Part shown: positions 16,776-25,799 of the stretch, piece after piece
How the letters are laid out: each line of letters begins with the position of its first letter
How positions within the stretch are numbered: the stretch's first letter is position 1
Assembly (NCBI RefSeq): GCF_010730745.1
Contig: NZ_AP022615.1
Coordinates: forward strand, 4,092,001 to 4,156,000
Reading direction: 5' to 3'
Length of the DNA: 64,000 bases
Source of the DNA: Mycobacterium heidelbergense
GTDB taxonomy: Bacteria > Actinomycetota > Actinomycetes > Mycobacteriales > Mycobacteriaceae
Position numbers and translations under genes: made by a program
The notes under the pieces: model-generated
Database searches by the model: none
Told to the model about the DNA's origin: nothing
What the model saw: only the letters and a program-made list of their open reading frames with translations

Positions 16776-18425
16776 CTAGTGCTCGCCGTTCGTCGAGCCG
16801 GCGATGCTGTCCTGGTAGTCGCGCAGCGCGGTCAGGGCACGCTGCTCGGAGGCGTGCGCCGCCTCGCGCAGCGCGCCGTCCTCGGACGCCGGATCGGCTG
16901 ACAAGAAGCTGCCGCTGCCCGGCGATCCGGCCGAGCCCAGCTTGTTCATGCGCTTGGGCACGGCCGCGCCCTCGTATTCCAGCGGTATCGGGTGACCGTG
17001 GTCGTCGACGGGGCCGAGCGGCTGGTGCAGCTCGATGTAGGCGCCGTGCGGCAGCCGCTTGATGATGCCGGTCTCGACGCCGTGCTCGAGCACCGCCCGG
17101 TCGCTGCGCTGCAGCCCGATGCACCACCGATAGGTGACGAAGTAGATGAGCGGCGGGAGGAGCACCATCCCGATGCGCCCGATCCACGTCGTCGCGTTCA
17201 GCGAGATGTGGAACTTGAACGCGATGATGTCGTTCATCGCCGCGAGGGTGAGCACCATGTAGAACGCGATCGCCATGGCGCCGATCGAGGTGCGCACCGG
17301 CACGTCACGCGGCCGTTGCAGCAAATTGTGGTGCGCGTAGTCGCCGGAGAACCGCTTCTCCAGGAACGGGTAGATGATCAGCAGGATGAACACCGCGCCC
17401 ATGATCAGCGCGACCCAGACCACCGCGGGAATGGTGTGGTGCCAGAAGTAGAACTCCCACGGCGGCCAGATGCGCGCGAGGCCCTCGGTCCACATCATGT
17501 AGAAGTCGGGCTGCGAGCCGGCCGACACCTGGGATGGCTTGTAGGGCCCCAGGTTCCAGATCGGGTTGATCTGCAGCAGGCCGCCCATCAGGCCCAGCAC
17601 GCCGACGATGGCCGCGAAGAACGCGCCGGACTTGACCGCGAAGATCGGCATCACCCGCACGCCGACGACGTTGTGCTCGGTGCGGCCGGGCCCGGGGAAC
17701 TGGGTGTGCTTCTGGAACCACACCAACGCCAGGTGCAGCCCGATGAGGGCCAGGATGATCCCCGGCAGCAGCAAAATGTGCAGGGCGTAGAGCCGGGGGA
17801 TCAGGATGGTGCCGGGGAAGTCGCCGCCGAACAGCGCCCAGTGCAGCCAGGTGCCGATCACCGGCATGCCCAGCGTGATCGACGACAACGCGGCGCGCAG
17901 GCCGATGCCCGACAGCAGGTCGTCGGGCAGCGAATAGCCGAAGTAGCCCTCGAACATGGCCAGGATCAGCAGCAGCGACCCGATCACCCAGTTGGCCTCG
18001 CGCGGCCGGCGGAACGCCCCGGTGAAGAAGATGCGCGCCAGGTGCACCATGATCGCCGCGGCGAACATCAGCGCGGCCCAGTGGTGGATCTGCCGGACGA
18101 ACAGGCCGCCCCGCACCTCGAAGGAGATGTTCAGCGCCGACTCGTAGGCGCGCGACATCTCGACTCCGCGCAGCGGCTGGTAGGCGCCGTTGTAGGTGAC
18201 CTCGGTCATGGACGGGTCGAAGAACAGCGTCAGGTACACGCCGGTGATCAGCAGGATGATGAAGCTGTACAGCGCGATCTCGCCCAGCAGGAACGACCAG
18301 TGGGTGGGGAAGACCTTGTTGAGCTGTCTGCGCACGGCCGCCGACGGGTGATACCGCGTGTCGATGTCCTCGCCCTGGCGGGCCAGGACATCACCGATCT
18401 TCGGGGGACTCAGTTTCGGACTCAT
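16776..18425 (-). CDS. qcrB: Cytochrome bc1 (bcc) complex cytochrome b subunit
   Basis: QcrB, the quinol-oxidising cytochrome b of the bcc complex and target of imidazopyridine inhibitors. The ATG at 18425 (MSPKLSPPKIGDV) gives 549 residues, the M. tuberculosis length. Eight or so transmembrane helices carry the haem histidines (for example QIHHWAALMF and LHILLLPG); the actinobacterial C-terminal extension ends in GSTNGEH. Its start overlaps the qcrA stop (ATGA), so ctaE-qcrC-qcrA-qcrB is one operon. Confidence 0.97.
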   Translation of the reverse strand: MSPKLSPPKIGDVLARQGEDIDTRYHPSAAVRRQLNKVFPTHWSFLLGEIALYSFIILLITGVYLTLFFDPSMTEVTYNGAYQPLRGVEMSRAYESALNISFEVRGGLFVRQIHHWAALMFAAAIMVHLARIFFTGAFRRPREANWVIGSLLLILAMFEGYFGYSLPDDLLSGIGLRAALSSITLGMPVIGTWLHWALFGGDFPGTILIPRLYALHILLLPGIILALIGLHLALVWFQKHTQFPGPGRTEHNVVGVRVMPIFAVKSGAFFAAIVGVLGLMGGLLQINPIWNLGPYKPSQVSAGSQPDFYMMWTEGLARIWPPWEFYFWHHTIPAVVWVALIMGAVFILLIIYPFLEKRFSGDYAHHNLLQRPRDVPVRTSIGAMAIAFYMVLTLAAMNDIIAFKFHISLNATTWIGRIGMVLLPPLIYFVTYRWCIGLQRSDRAVLEHGVETGIIKRLPHGAYIELHQPLGPVDDHGHPIPLEYEGAAVPKRMNKLGSAGSPGSGSFLSADPASEDGALREAAHASEQRALTALRDYQDSIAGSTNGEH

Positions 18426-19597
18426 GTGGTGCGCTCCCAAAATGCCGGTCCGACGGGCTCGACAAAGTCACCGTTGGCGACCAGATACCCGTTGCGGTCG
18501 ATGGTGATGGGCAGTTGCGCCAACGCGCGCGCCGCCGGGCCGAAGATCGGCTTGGCGAAATGCAACGCGTCGAACTGCGACTGGTGACACGGGCACAGGA
18601 TTCGGTAGGACTGTTGTTCGTACAGCGACGACGGGCAGCCCAGATGCGAGCAGACCTTGGTGAAGGCGAAGAACTCGCCGAAGTTGAAGCTCTCCTGCCC
18701 CTGCCGTTTGACCACCCGGCCCATGTCGCTGGGCCGGATGCGGATGAGCATCACGGGATTGCGGACGCCCATCTTGATCGCCGACAGCTTTTCGTGCGAT
18801 TCCGCGGTGGTGCCGTCGCCGTCGGACTCGCGCCACGGGAACACGGTCTCCATGCCGCCGGCGTCCATGTCCTCGGGGCGCATCTTGACGAACGGCGCCC
18901 CTTCGCTGGCGCCGGTGGCCCGCGCCAAATAGATGGTTTCGCCGTGATAGCGCGGGGTCCAGCCCGAGGTCCACAGCACGGCCTTCAGGCCGTCGGCCGT
19001 GGGAACCACCGGCTTCCACGGGTTCTTGATGAGGCCGCCGGCAAACGCCACCAAGGTGCCGAGGCCGAACGCGCCCAGGCCCATCCCCAGCGACAGCCCG
19101 ACCAGCTTGCGGCGTCCGATCGTGGACCCCTGGTAGGCGTCGGCCAGGTTGGCCACCACGGTCTTGCGGTCGATCTCGCGGGAGGCGCCGTCATGCCGCT
19201 GCTGGATCGAAATCTCTTCCGGGATGAACTTTTTCTGATACAGGACCGCGCCGATGGCGATCGACAGGATCGACAGCCCGAAGGTCAGGCCATACAGCGG
19301 GGTGGCCAGCGAGTACAGGAAGCTGCCCGCGGCCTCCCGCGGCTTGTACTCCCACGGCCAGAACAGGAAGACCAGCAGCAGCGCCAGCCCGAATGCGCCG
19401 CCCAGCAAAAGCCACCGCGCCACCGAGCGCTCGGCGCGCTTTTCGGCTTTGGTGCCCTCGATCGGCCAGCGCGGCTCCTTGTAGACGGTCTCGACGCCGT
19501 CGAGTTTGCCGCCCAGCGCCACCAGCTCCTGCTGCGACATCGTGGCCAGCGCGGCCTCGTCGGGCTCCCGCGCGCCCTTGTCCGACAAGTCGCTCAT
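18422..19597 (-). CDS. qcrA: Rieske iron-sulfur subunit of the bcc complex
   Basis: QcrA transfers electrons from quinol to the di-haem QcrC. It has 391 residues from the ATG at 19597. Three actinobacterial-type N-terminal transmembrane helices occur before the Rieske domain, in which CSHLGC and CPCHQSQFD supply the two Cys and two His ligands of the 2Fe-2S cluster. The N-terminus (MSDLSDKGAREPDE) is shorter than I recall for M. tuberculosis. Start and stop overlap qcrC and qcrB by four bases each. Confidence 0.96.
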   Translation of the reverse strand: MSDLSDKGAREPDEAALATMSQQELVALGGKLDGVETVYKEPRWPIEGTKAEKRAERSVARWLLLGGAFGLALLLVFLFWPWEYKPREAAGSFLYSLATPLYGLTFGLSILSIAIGAVLYQKKFIPEEISIQQRHDGASREIDRKTVVANLADAYQGSTIGRRKLVGLSLGMGLGAFGLGTLVAFAGGLIKNPWKPVVPTADGLKAVLWTSGWTPRYHGETIYLARATGASEGAPFVKMRPEDMDAGGMETVFPWRESDGDGTTAESHEKLSAIKMGVRNPVMLIRIRPSDMGRVVKRQGQESFNFGEFFAFTKVCSHLGCPSSLYEQQSYRILCPCHQSQFDALHFAKPIFGPAARALAQLPITIDRNGYLVANGDFVEPVGPAFWERTT

Positions 19598-20460
19598 GAT
19601 GACCGCGCCCCAATCCACAGTGCCAGCCCGATGGCGGCCACCATGCCGATGATCCACATGGCCATGCCCTCGGGTGCGGGTCCGAATCCACCGAGGCCGT
19701 AGCCGCCCGGCTGGCGCTCCTCGGAGACGGCCTTGACGTAGCCGATGATGTCCCTCTTGGCCTCGAAGGAGAGCTGGCGGTCGGAGAACTTCGGCATGTT
19801 CTGCGGGCCCGTCAGCATCGCGGTGAGGATCTGCTCTTCATTCGCGGACCCCAGATCCGGGGCGTACTTGCCGGACGACAGCGCGCCGCCCTTTCCGGTG
19901 AAGTTGTGGCACGAGGAGCAGTTGAGCCGGAACAGGTCGCCGCCGCGGCCCAGGTCGTTGCCGCGCAGCGATCGCATCGCGATGCTGCCGTCGGGGTTGC
20001 GCATGACGGTGGGGCCGCCGCCGTTGGCCTGGATGTAGGCGCCGATCGCGTCGATCTGGGACTCGTCGAAGATCGGTTCCTTCCGCGGCGCCTGGGCCTC
20101 GCCGCGCATGGCGGGCATCCGGCCGGTGGACACCTGGAAGTAGACGGCCGCCTCGCCGACGCCGATCAGGCTCGGCCCGTGGTCGGGCACGCCTTGCAGG
20201 TTGGCGCCGTGGCAGGACACGCACGAGGTGTCGAACAGCTGCTTGCCGTTGCGCAGCAACGCCGACGAGGACTCGTCGGCGACGGCCACCTGCGGGGTGG
20301 GGGTCAGGACCGCGGCCAGCCCGCCGGCGATGGTCAGCGCGATCAGCAGCAGCAACCCGCCGGACAGGCGCCGGCGAAGACGCCGTCGCGAACGATCGCT
20401 CCGCGGCTTACGGGGCTTACGGGTGGACCCCAGTTTCTTCAACCGAGCACTCCTGTTCAT
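19594..20460 (-). CDS. qcrC: Di-haem cytochrome c subunit of the bcc complex
   Basis: 288 residues. A basic N-terminus (RKPRKPRSDRSRRRLRRR) leads to a signal/anchor helix (LLLLIALTIAGGLAAVL), then two cytochrome c domains with haem motifs CVSCH and CSSCH, then a C-terminal transmembrane helix (MWIIGMVAAIGLALW). This di-haem fusion replaces soluble cytochrome c and couples bcc directly to the aa3 oxidase. It lies 11 bases from ctaE and overlaps the qcrA start. Confidence 0.96.
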   Translation of the reverse strand: MNRSARLKKLGSTRKPRKPRSDRSRRRLRRRLSGGLLLLIALTIAGGLAAVLTPTPQVAVADESSSALLRNGKQLFDTSCVSCHGANLQGVPDHGPSLIGVGEAAVYFQVSTGRMPAMRGEAQAPRKEPIFDESQIDAIGAYIQANGGGPTVMRNPDGSIAMRSLRGNDLGRGGDLFRLNCSSCHNFTGKGGALSSGKYAPDLGSANEEQILTAMLTGPQNMPKFSDRQLSFEAKRDIIGYVKAVSEERQPGGYGLGGFGPAPEGMAMWIIGMVAAIGLALWIGARSS

Positions 20461-20471
20461 CTGAACCTGGT

Positions 20472-21083
20472 TCAACGGATGAAATAGATCACGGTGAACA
20501 GCGCGATCCACACGATGTCGACGAAATGCCAGTAGTAGGAGACGACGATGCTGGCCGTCGCCTGCGCCGGGGTGAACTTGCTCATCGCGGTGCGGGCCAG
20601 CAGGAAGATGAAGGCGATCAGCCCGCCCGTGACGTGCAAACCGTGGAAGCCGGTGGCCAGGTAGAACACGCTGCCGTAGGCGCTGCCCGGGATGGTGGTG
20701 CCGTGGGTCGACAGGTGGTAGTACTCGTAGCCCTGGCCGAGGACGAAGAACAGGCCCATCAGGAACGTGATCACGTACCAGCGGCGCAGCCCGAACACGT
20801 CGCCGCGCTCGGCGGCGAACACGCCCATCTGGCAGGTGAACGACGACGCGATCAGCACCAGCGTCACCGGCACGGCCTGGTAGAGGTTCAGCTCGGTCGG
20901 CGGCGGCGGCCACTTCCCGCCGGCCTGCGCCCGCGCGGTGAAGTACATCGCGAACAGACCAGCAAAGAACATCAGCTCGCTGGAAAGCCACACGATGGTG
21001 CCGACACTAACCATGTTGGGCCGATTCAGCGAATGCACTCGCGACGTGATCGCGGTACCCGAGGTCCCCACAGCGCTGGTCAC
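20472..21083 (-). CDS. ctaE: Cytochrome c oxidase subunit III
   Basis: The GTG at 21083 (VTSAVGTSGTAIT) gives 203 residues, the M. tuberculosis length. Five transmembrane helices are visible, with the family stretches WLSSELMFFAGLFAMYF and YYWHFVDIVWIALF near the C-terminus. It heads the ctaE-qcrC-qcrA-qcrB operon. The long open frame upstream runs antisense through trpD and is not part of the protein. Confidence 0.95.
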   Translation of the reverse strand: MTSAVGTSGTAITSRVHSLNRPNMVSVGTIVWLSSELMFFAGLFAMYFTARAQAGGKWPPPPTELNLYQAVPVTLVLIASSFTCQMGVFAAERGDVFGLRRWYVITFLMGLFFVLGQGYEYYHLSTHGTTIPGSAYGSVFYLATGFHGLHVTGGLIAFIFLLARTAMSKFTPAQATASIVVSYYWHFVDIVWIALFTVIYFIR

Positions 21084-21182
21084 ATCCGCAAGTATGACGC
21101 TTTGTAGTTGTCGAACTCTACCCGGGTCAGAAATTTCATCGGCCGCGTCGTTTCGGCGCGGCCGTCGTGGGACCATCGGCGC

Positions 21183-22262
21183 GTGCCCACGTCGCCCGAA
21201 GCCTCGTCTCCCGGCCCCGCGCCGTCCTGGCCGCGGGTCCTGGGTCGCCTGACGGGCGGTCGGGAACTGGCGCGGGGTGAGGCCGGCTGGGCCATGGATC
21301 AGATCATGACCGGCGCCGCCAGCCCGGCCCAGATCGCCGCCTTCGCGGTGGCGATGACGATGAAGGTCCCCACCGCGGCCGAGGTCAGCGAGCTGGCCGA
21401 CGTCATGCTTCGCCACGCCCGCCCGATGCCCCCCGGCGCGATCCCCGGCGACGCCGTCGACATCGTCGGCACCGGCGGCGACGGGGTCAACACCGTCAAC
21501 CTGTCGACCATGGCGTCGATCGTGGTCGCCGCCGCGGGGGTGCCGGTGGTCAAACACGGCAACCGGGCGTCGTCGTCGCTGTCGGGGGGCGCCGACACGC
21601 TGGAGGCGCTCGGGGTGCGCATCGACCTGGGGCCCGAGCAGGTGGCGCGCAGCCTCGCCGAACTCGGCATCGGGTTCTGCTTCGCGCCGCTGTTCCACCC
21701 GTCGTACCGGCACGCGTCCGCCATGCGCCGCGAGGTCGGGGTGCCGACGGTGTTCAATCTCCTTGGGCCGCTGACCAATCCGGCCGGGCCGCGGGCGGGT
21801 TTGATCGGCTGCGCGTTCGCCGACCTGGCCGAGGTGATGGCGGGGGTGTTCGCGGCGCGCCGGTCCAGCGTGCTCGTGGTGCACGGCGACGACGGGCTCG
21901 ACGAGCTGACCACCACGACCACGAGCACGATCTGGCGGGTGCAGGCCGGCACGGTGGACCGGCTGACGTTCGACCCGGCCGGCTTCGGGTTCGCCCGCGC
22001 CGAACTGCACGAGCTGCTGGGCGGCGACGCGCAGGCCAACGCGGCCGAGGCGCGCGCGGTGCTGTCCGGCGCCAAGGGCCCGGTCCGCGACGCCGTCGTG
22101 CTCAACGCCGCCGGGGCGATCGTCGCCCATGCCGGCCTATCCAGCCGCGCCGAATGGCTGCCGGCGTGGGAGGACGGGCTGGCGCGGGCCGGCGCGGCCA
22201 TCGATTCCGGTGCGGCCGAACAGCTGCTCGCGCGATGGGTGCGGTTCGGCCAGCAGGTGTGA
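21183..22262 (+). CDS. trpD: Anthranilate phosphoribosyltransferase
   Basis: TrpD makes phosphoribosyl-anthranilate in tryptophan synthesis. The GTG at 21183 gives 359 residues. PRPP-binding motif GTGGDGVNTVNLST and KHGNRASSSLSGGAD are present, with the second metal site DELTTTTTSTIW. It is divergent from ctaE (99 bases). Its last 126 bases overlap the convergent 3' end of the nuclease gene, a larger overlap than usual. Confidence 0.95.
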   Translation: MPTSPEASSPGPAPSWPRVLGRLTGGRELARGEAGWAMDQIMTGAASPAQIAAFAVAMTMKVPTAAEVSELADVMLRHARPMPPGAIPGDAVDIVGTGGDGVNTVNLSTMASIVVAAAGVPVVKHGNRASSSLSGGADTLEALGVRIDLGPEQVARSLAELGIGFCFAPLFHPSYRHASAMRREVGVPTVFNLLGPLTNPAGPRAGLIGCAFADLAEVMAGVFAARRSSVLVVHGDDGLDELTTTTTSTIWRVQAGTVDRLTFDPAGFGFARAELHELLGGDAQANAAEARAVLSGAKGPVRDAVVLNAAGAIVAHAGLSSRAEWLPAWEDGLARAGAAIDSGAAEQLLARWVRFGQQV

Positions 22263-24083
22263 GTCCGCCTGGTGACGATGCGGCCCGTCCGCCGGGCCGG
22301 GGAGGAGCCGGGCAATCGGGCTCGGCGCCTGTTCGCCCGCCAGCCGGGCCGAGCGCGCCAGCGCCGCCCACGCGGCCCAGGCGCCGGCCGACTGCAGCGG
22401 GGAGGCCCATCCCTCGTCGGCGACCCGCACGATGCGCACCCCGGGGGCGGCCAGCCAGCGCGCGATGAGCGCGGTCTCCTCGACCGGCGCGCCGCCGAGC
22501 GGGGCGTCCGTCCGCAGGATCGCCTGCGCGCCAGCGTGAATGGCGTCGATCACCGGCATCGGCGGCACCCCGCGTTGGGCGACGCCGGCCGCGGCGAGCT
22601 GGCCGTAGCGGACGACGGCGAGGTGGTAGCCGCCGCTGCCGTCCGGCTTGGCCGCGACCAGCTCGGGCAGGGCGGCCAGCGCGCGCAGCCGCTGGCCGCG
22701 CCACAGGACGTCGATCGCGGTGGCGGTGCGGTCGCGCAGTCGGGCGGCGCTCTCGAAGAGACGCTGCTCGGCGAGCGCGGCGACCTGGCGCACGGCGGCG
22801 GCCAGCGCGCCGTTGTCCAGGCCGTCGATCAGCGCCGCGGCGCGCGCCACGGCCGCCGCGTACTGGGTGGCGGTGACGTCGCGGGCGGCGGGGCACGGCG
22901 ACACGTCGGCCTCGGGGCAGGCCGGCCCGTGCAGGGCCGAGCGTCGCAGCCGCGCGGTGCAGGTGCGGACGCCGGTGAACCGCGCCAGCAGGTCCGCCGT
23001 CTCGGCGGCGTCGGCGCGGGACCGAAACGGGCCGACGGCGCGGTCGTGCCGCGGCGCCCGGACGGCCGCCAGCCGCGGAAACGCCTCGTCGGTGAGCGCC
23101 AGCCACCACCACCGCTGCGGGAACCGCGACCGGCGGTTGTACGGCGGGGCGTGGGCGGCCAGCATCCGCAGTTCGCGCACCCCGGCCTCCAGCGGGTGCG
23201 CGCACTCGACGTGGTCGACCGCGGTGGCCAGCGCGACCATCTCCTTCATCCGGCCGCGGGGATCGGCGCCGGTGAAGTACTGGCTCACCCGGCGGCGCAG
23301 GTCGACGGCGGTGCCGACGTAGAGCGTCTCGCCGCCCGGCCCGCGGAACAGGTAGACGCCCGGCCGGTGCGGCAGGCCCTCGGCGAGCGCCCTTTTGCGG
23401 CGCTGGGCCGGCGTCACGTCGGGCAGGTACGAGCGCAGGTCGGCGAGGGTGCGCACGCCCTGGTTGCCGACCCGCTCGATGAGCGCGTGCAGCACGTCGA
23501 CGGTGGCGCGGGCGTCGTCGAGGGCGCGGTGGGTGGGTTGGGTGGCGACGGCGAACAGCCGCGCCAACGCGGCGAGCCGCACGCTGGGGGCTTCCTCGCG
23601 GGACAGCACCCGGCGGGCCAGCCGGACCGTGCACAGCACCTGCGGCCGGGGCCAGGTGAGGTCGCATCGCCGGGCGGCGGCCCGCAGGAATCCGACGTCG
23701 AACCCGGCGTTGTGGGCGACCAGCACGGCGCCGCCGGCGAATTCGAAGAACATCGGCAGCACGGCGTCGATGGTCGGGGCGTCGCACACCATCGCCGTGG
23801 TGATGCCGGTGAGTTGCACGATCTGCGGCGGGATGTCGCGGGGCGGGTCGACGAGGGTGGCGAACTCGCCGAGCACGACGCCGCCGCGGACCTTGACCGC
23901 CCCGATCTCGGTGATGGCGTCGGGAGGCGCCCCGTCGGCGCCCTTCGTGCGTCCGCCGGTGGTCTCCAGGTCCACCACGACGAAAGTGGTTTCCCGCAGC
24001 GGGAAGTCGTCGGCGGGGGGTCCCAGGTCGGCGAAACTCAGCTGAGTCGCGCCGGCTGCACCCATGGCCGCGACGTTAGGCAT
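22137..24083 (-). CDS. DnaQ-like exonuclease fused to UvrC/Cho-type GIY-YIG nuclease (Rv2191-like)
   Basis: About 648 residues from the ATG at 24083 (MPNVAAMGAAG; an ATG at 24065 is an alternative). The N-terminal DEDDh exonuclease domain has VVVDLETTG, HNAGFDVGFL and HRALDDA; the GIY-YIG domain follows (PGVYLFRGPGG, LYVGTAVDLRRR), then a region similar to UvrC beyond its nuclease domain. The architecture suggests DNA repair: 3'-5' trimming plus strand incision. The C-terminal 42 codons overlap trpD on the other strand and may be poorly conserved. Confidence 0.88.
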   Translation of the reverse strand: MPNVAAMGAAGATQLSFADLGPPADDFPLRETTFVVVDLETTGGRTKGADGAPPDAITEIGAVKVRGGVVLGEFATLVDPPRDIPPQIVQLTGITTAMVCDAPTIDAVLPMFFEFAGGAVLVAHNAGFDVGFLRAAARRCDLTWPRPQVLCTVRLARRVLSREEAPSVRLAALARLFAVATQPTHRALDDARATVDVLHALIERVGNQGVRTLADLRSYLPDVTPAQRRKRALAEGLPHRPGVYLFRGPGGETLYVGTAVDLRRRVSQYFTGADPRGRMKEMVALATAVDHVECAHPLEAGVRELRMLAAHAPPYNRRSRFPQRWWWLALTDEAFPRLAAVRAPRHDRAVGPFRSRADAAETADLLARFTGVRTCTARLRRSALHGPACPEADVSPCPAARDVTATQYAAAVARAAALIDGLDNGALAAAVRQVAALAEQRLFESAARLRDRTATAIDVLWRGQRLRALAALPELVAAKPDGSGGYHLAVVRYGQLAAAGVAQRGVPPMPVIDAIHAGAQAILRTDAPLGGAPVEETALIARWLAAPGVRIVRVADEGWASPLQSAGAWAAWAALARSARLAGEQAPSPIARLLPGPADGPHRHQADSHLLAEPHPSREQLFGRTGIDGRAGPRQPVLPRRQPFGAAG

Positions 24084-24175
24084 GCCCACCGACAGCCGGC
24101 CGATGTCGGTGCCCGCCGTTAGCGTGCGGGCAGCCCGACGAGCGTTCGGGAAGCCAGACCGAGAGGACGGCCCTG

Positions 24176-24418
24176 ATGGCACGAAGCGACAGCGAAACCC
24201 ACCCCGACGGCCCGGACGTGCCGGTGGTGATCGACTGTGACGACTGCGCGGTGCGCGGCCCGGGCTGCCGCGACTGCGTGGTCAGCGTGTTGCTCGGGGT
24301 CCCAAAGACGTTGTTGCGGGACGAACGGGCCGCATTGGAGGTGCTCGCCGAGGTCGGATTGGCGCCGAGATTGCGTCTGGTGCCGATTCACCGCGATCGC
24401 GGGTCGGGTGTAGCGTAA
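24176..24418 (+). CDS. Small cysteine-cluster protein, unknown function
   Basis: 80 residues, ATG at 24176 after GAGAGGACGG. Four cysteines form two close pairs (CDDC and CRDC, separated by AVRGPG), a pattern suited to binding zinc or an Fe-S cluster; the rest is short and helical (LRDERAALEVLAEVGLAPRL). It is on the strand of ripC, 160 bases upstream, and divergent from the nuclease gene. I do not know a name for the family. Confidence 0.65.
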   Translation: MARSDSETHPDGPDVPVVIDCDDCAVRGPGCRDCVVSVLLGVPKTLLRDERAALEVLAEVGLAPRLRLVPIHRDRGSGVA

Positions 24419-24580
24419 TTGCCTTGTGCGCCAAAACCGATCGATCGTCTTAGGCTTCCGCCATCATTCACAAAGAAGTGACAGAAATCTTGCCAATTTC
24501 TTAACGATGGGCTTTGGACAAACGCCGATATCGTTTCGTAACCTGTTTGAGACCTAAACCAGCTCGACGGCGCTCCGACC

Positions 24581-25741
24581 GTGCGCTGTCCAAGGCCGTT
24601 TAAGGATGCAATTTTGAAGCTCGGCTTTATGTACCCGTGTGCGCGTGTCCTTACACGTTCTGCCCTAGGTACGTTAGCGGGCTTGACCGTCCTCTCGGGG
24701 GTTTTTGCCGCGAATTCGGGGGCCGATCCGGCCGATGACGCGCTGGCGAAGCTGAACCAGCTGTCCCGCCAAGCCGAACAGACCACCGAGGCGATGCACA
24801 GCGCGCAGCTCGACCTGAACGACAAGCTGGCCGCCCAGCGCGCGGCGGAGAAGAGGCACGCGGACGACCAGGCCGCCGTGGACACGGCGAGGGCGCGCCT
24901 GGCGACGTTCCAAGGCGCGGTCAACAAGCTCGCCGCCGCGCAGTACATGGGCGGGCGCGTCGACGGCACGGACGCCATCCTGACCGCGGGCTCGCCCCAG
25001 GGGCTGATCGACAAGCTGGCGGTGCAGCGGCTGATGGCGACCCAGATGCGCACGCAGATGGCGAGTTATCGGGTCGCCGGTGACCAGGCCGCCAAGGCCG
25101 AGCAGGTGTCCGCCAAGTCCGCCTCGGAAGCCAAGAGCGCGGCCGAGCAGGCCGCCGCGGTCCGGGCGAGCCTGCAGTCCAAGCAGAGCCAGCTGCAGGT
25201 CCAGATCGCCGTCGTCAAGTCGCAGTACGTGTCCCTGTCGCCGCAGCAGCGCACGGCGCTCGCCGCCCCGGGGCCCGGCCCGGCGGCCGCCCCGGCGCCC
25301 GGTGCGCCGGCACCCGACGCGGCGCCGCCCGGCGGGCAGCCACCCGTTGAGGCCGCGCCTCCGGGCGGAATGCCCTTCGGCGGCGTGGGCGGCGGCGACC
25401 GCGGGAGCGTCGTGCAGGCGGCGTTGACCCAGGTCGGGTCGCCCTATGTGTGGGGCGGGGCCGCGCCCGGCGGGTTCGACTGCTCCGGGTTGGTGATGTG
25501 GGCATTCCAGCAGGCCGGCATCTCGCTGCCGCACTCCAGCCAGGCGCTGGCCCACGGCGGTCAGCCGGTTGCGCTGTCGGATCTGCAGCCCGGTGACGTG
25601 CTGACCTTCTACTCCGACGCGTCGCACGCCGGCATCTACATCGGCGACGGCATGATGATCCATTCGTCCACCTACGGTGTGCCGGTGCGGGTGGTGCCGA
25701 TGAACTCATCCGGCCCGATCTACGACGCCCGCCGCTACTAG
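24581..25741 (+). CDS. ripC: NlpC/P60 peptidoglycan endopeptidase RipC
   Basis: Secreted cell-wall hydrolase cutting the D-iGlu-DAP bond. An N-terminal signal (about 1-48, ending in …SGADPADDA) is followed by a long coiled coil (52-225, LNQLSRQAEQTTEAMHSAQ) that in RipC engages the FtsEX-type activator, then a Pro/Ala/Gly linker and the NlpC/P60 domain with catalytic Cys in GGFDCSGLVMWAF, His in DASHAGIYI and a further His in MIHSS. Start 24581 is ATG; TTG at 24614 or ATG at 24629 are possible. The AT-rich 160-base leader carries two TTC(T/G)TAAC motifs (about 24508 and 24534) that may be regulatory. Confidence 0.93.
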   Translation: MRCPRPFKDAILKLGFMYPCARVLTRSALGTLAGLTVLSGVFAANSGADPADDALAKLNQLSRQAEQTTEAMHSAQLDLNDKLAAQRAAEKRHADDQAAVDTARARLATFQGAVNKLAAAQYMGGRVDGTDAILTAGSPQGLIDKLAVQRLMATQMRTQMASYRVAGDQAAKAEQVSAKSASEAKSAAEQAAAVRASLQSKQSQLQVQIAVVKSQYVSLSPQQRTALAAPGPGPAAAPAPGAPAPDAAPPGGQPPVEAAPPGGMPFGGVGGGDRGSVVQAALTQVGSPYVWGGAAPGGFDCSGLVMWAFQQAGISLPHSSQALAHGGQPVALSDLQPGDVLTFYSDASHAGIYIGDGMMIHSSTYGVPVRVVPMNSSGPIYDARRY

Positions 25742-25799
25742 CGTTGGGGCTTGCTCCGGCCCGCCGACCGAACTGACCCGCAATGCTGTCTGAAATTCG

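Noticed and set aside
16992..18587. Plus-strand frame of 531 codons
   Set aside because: Antisense shadow of qcrB; no domain-like sequence, repeated Gln/Arg/Asp runs.
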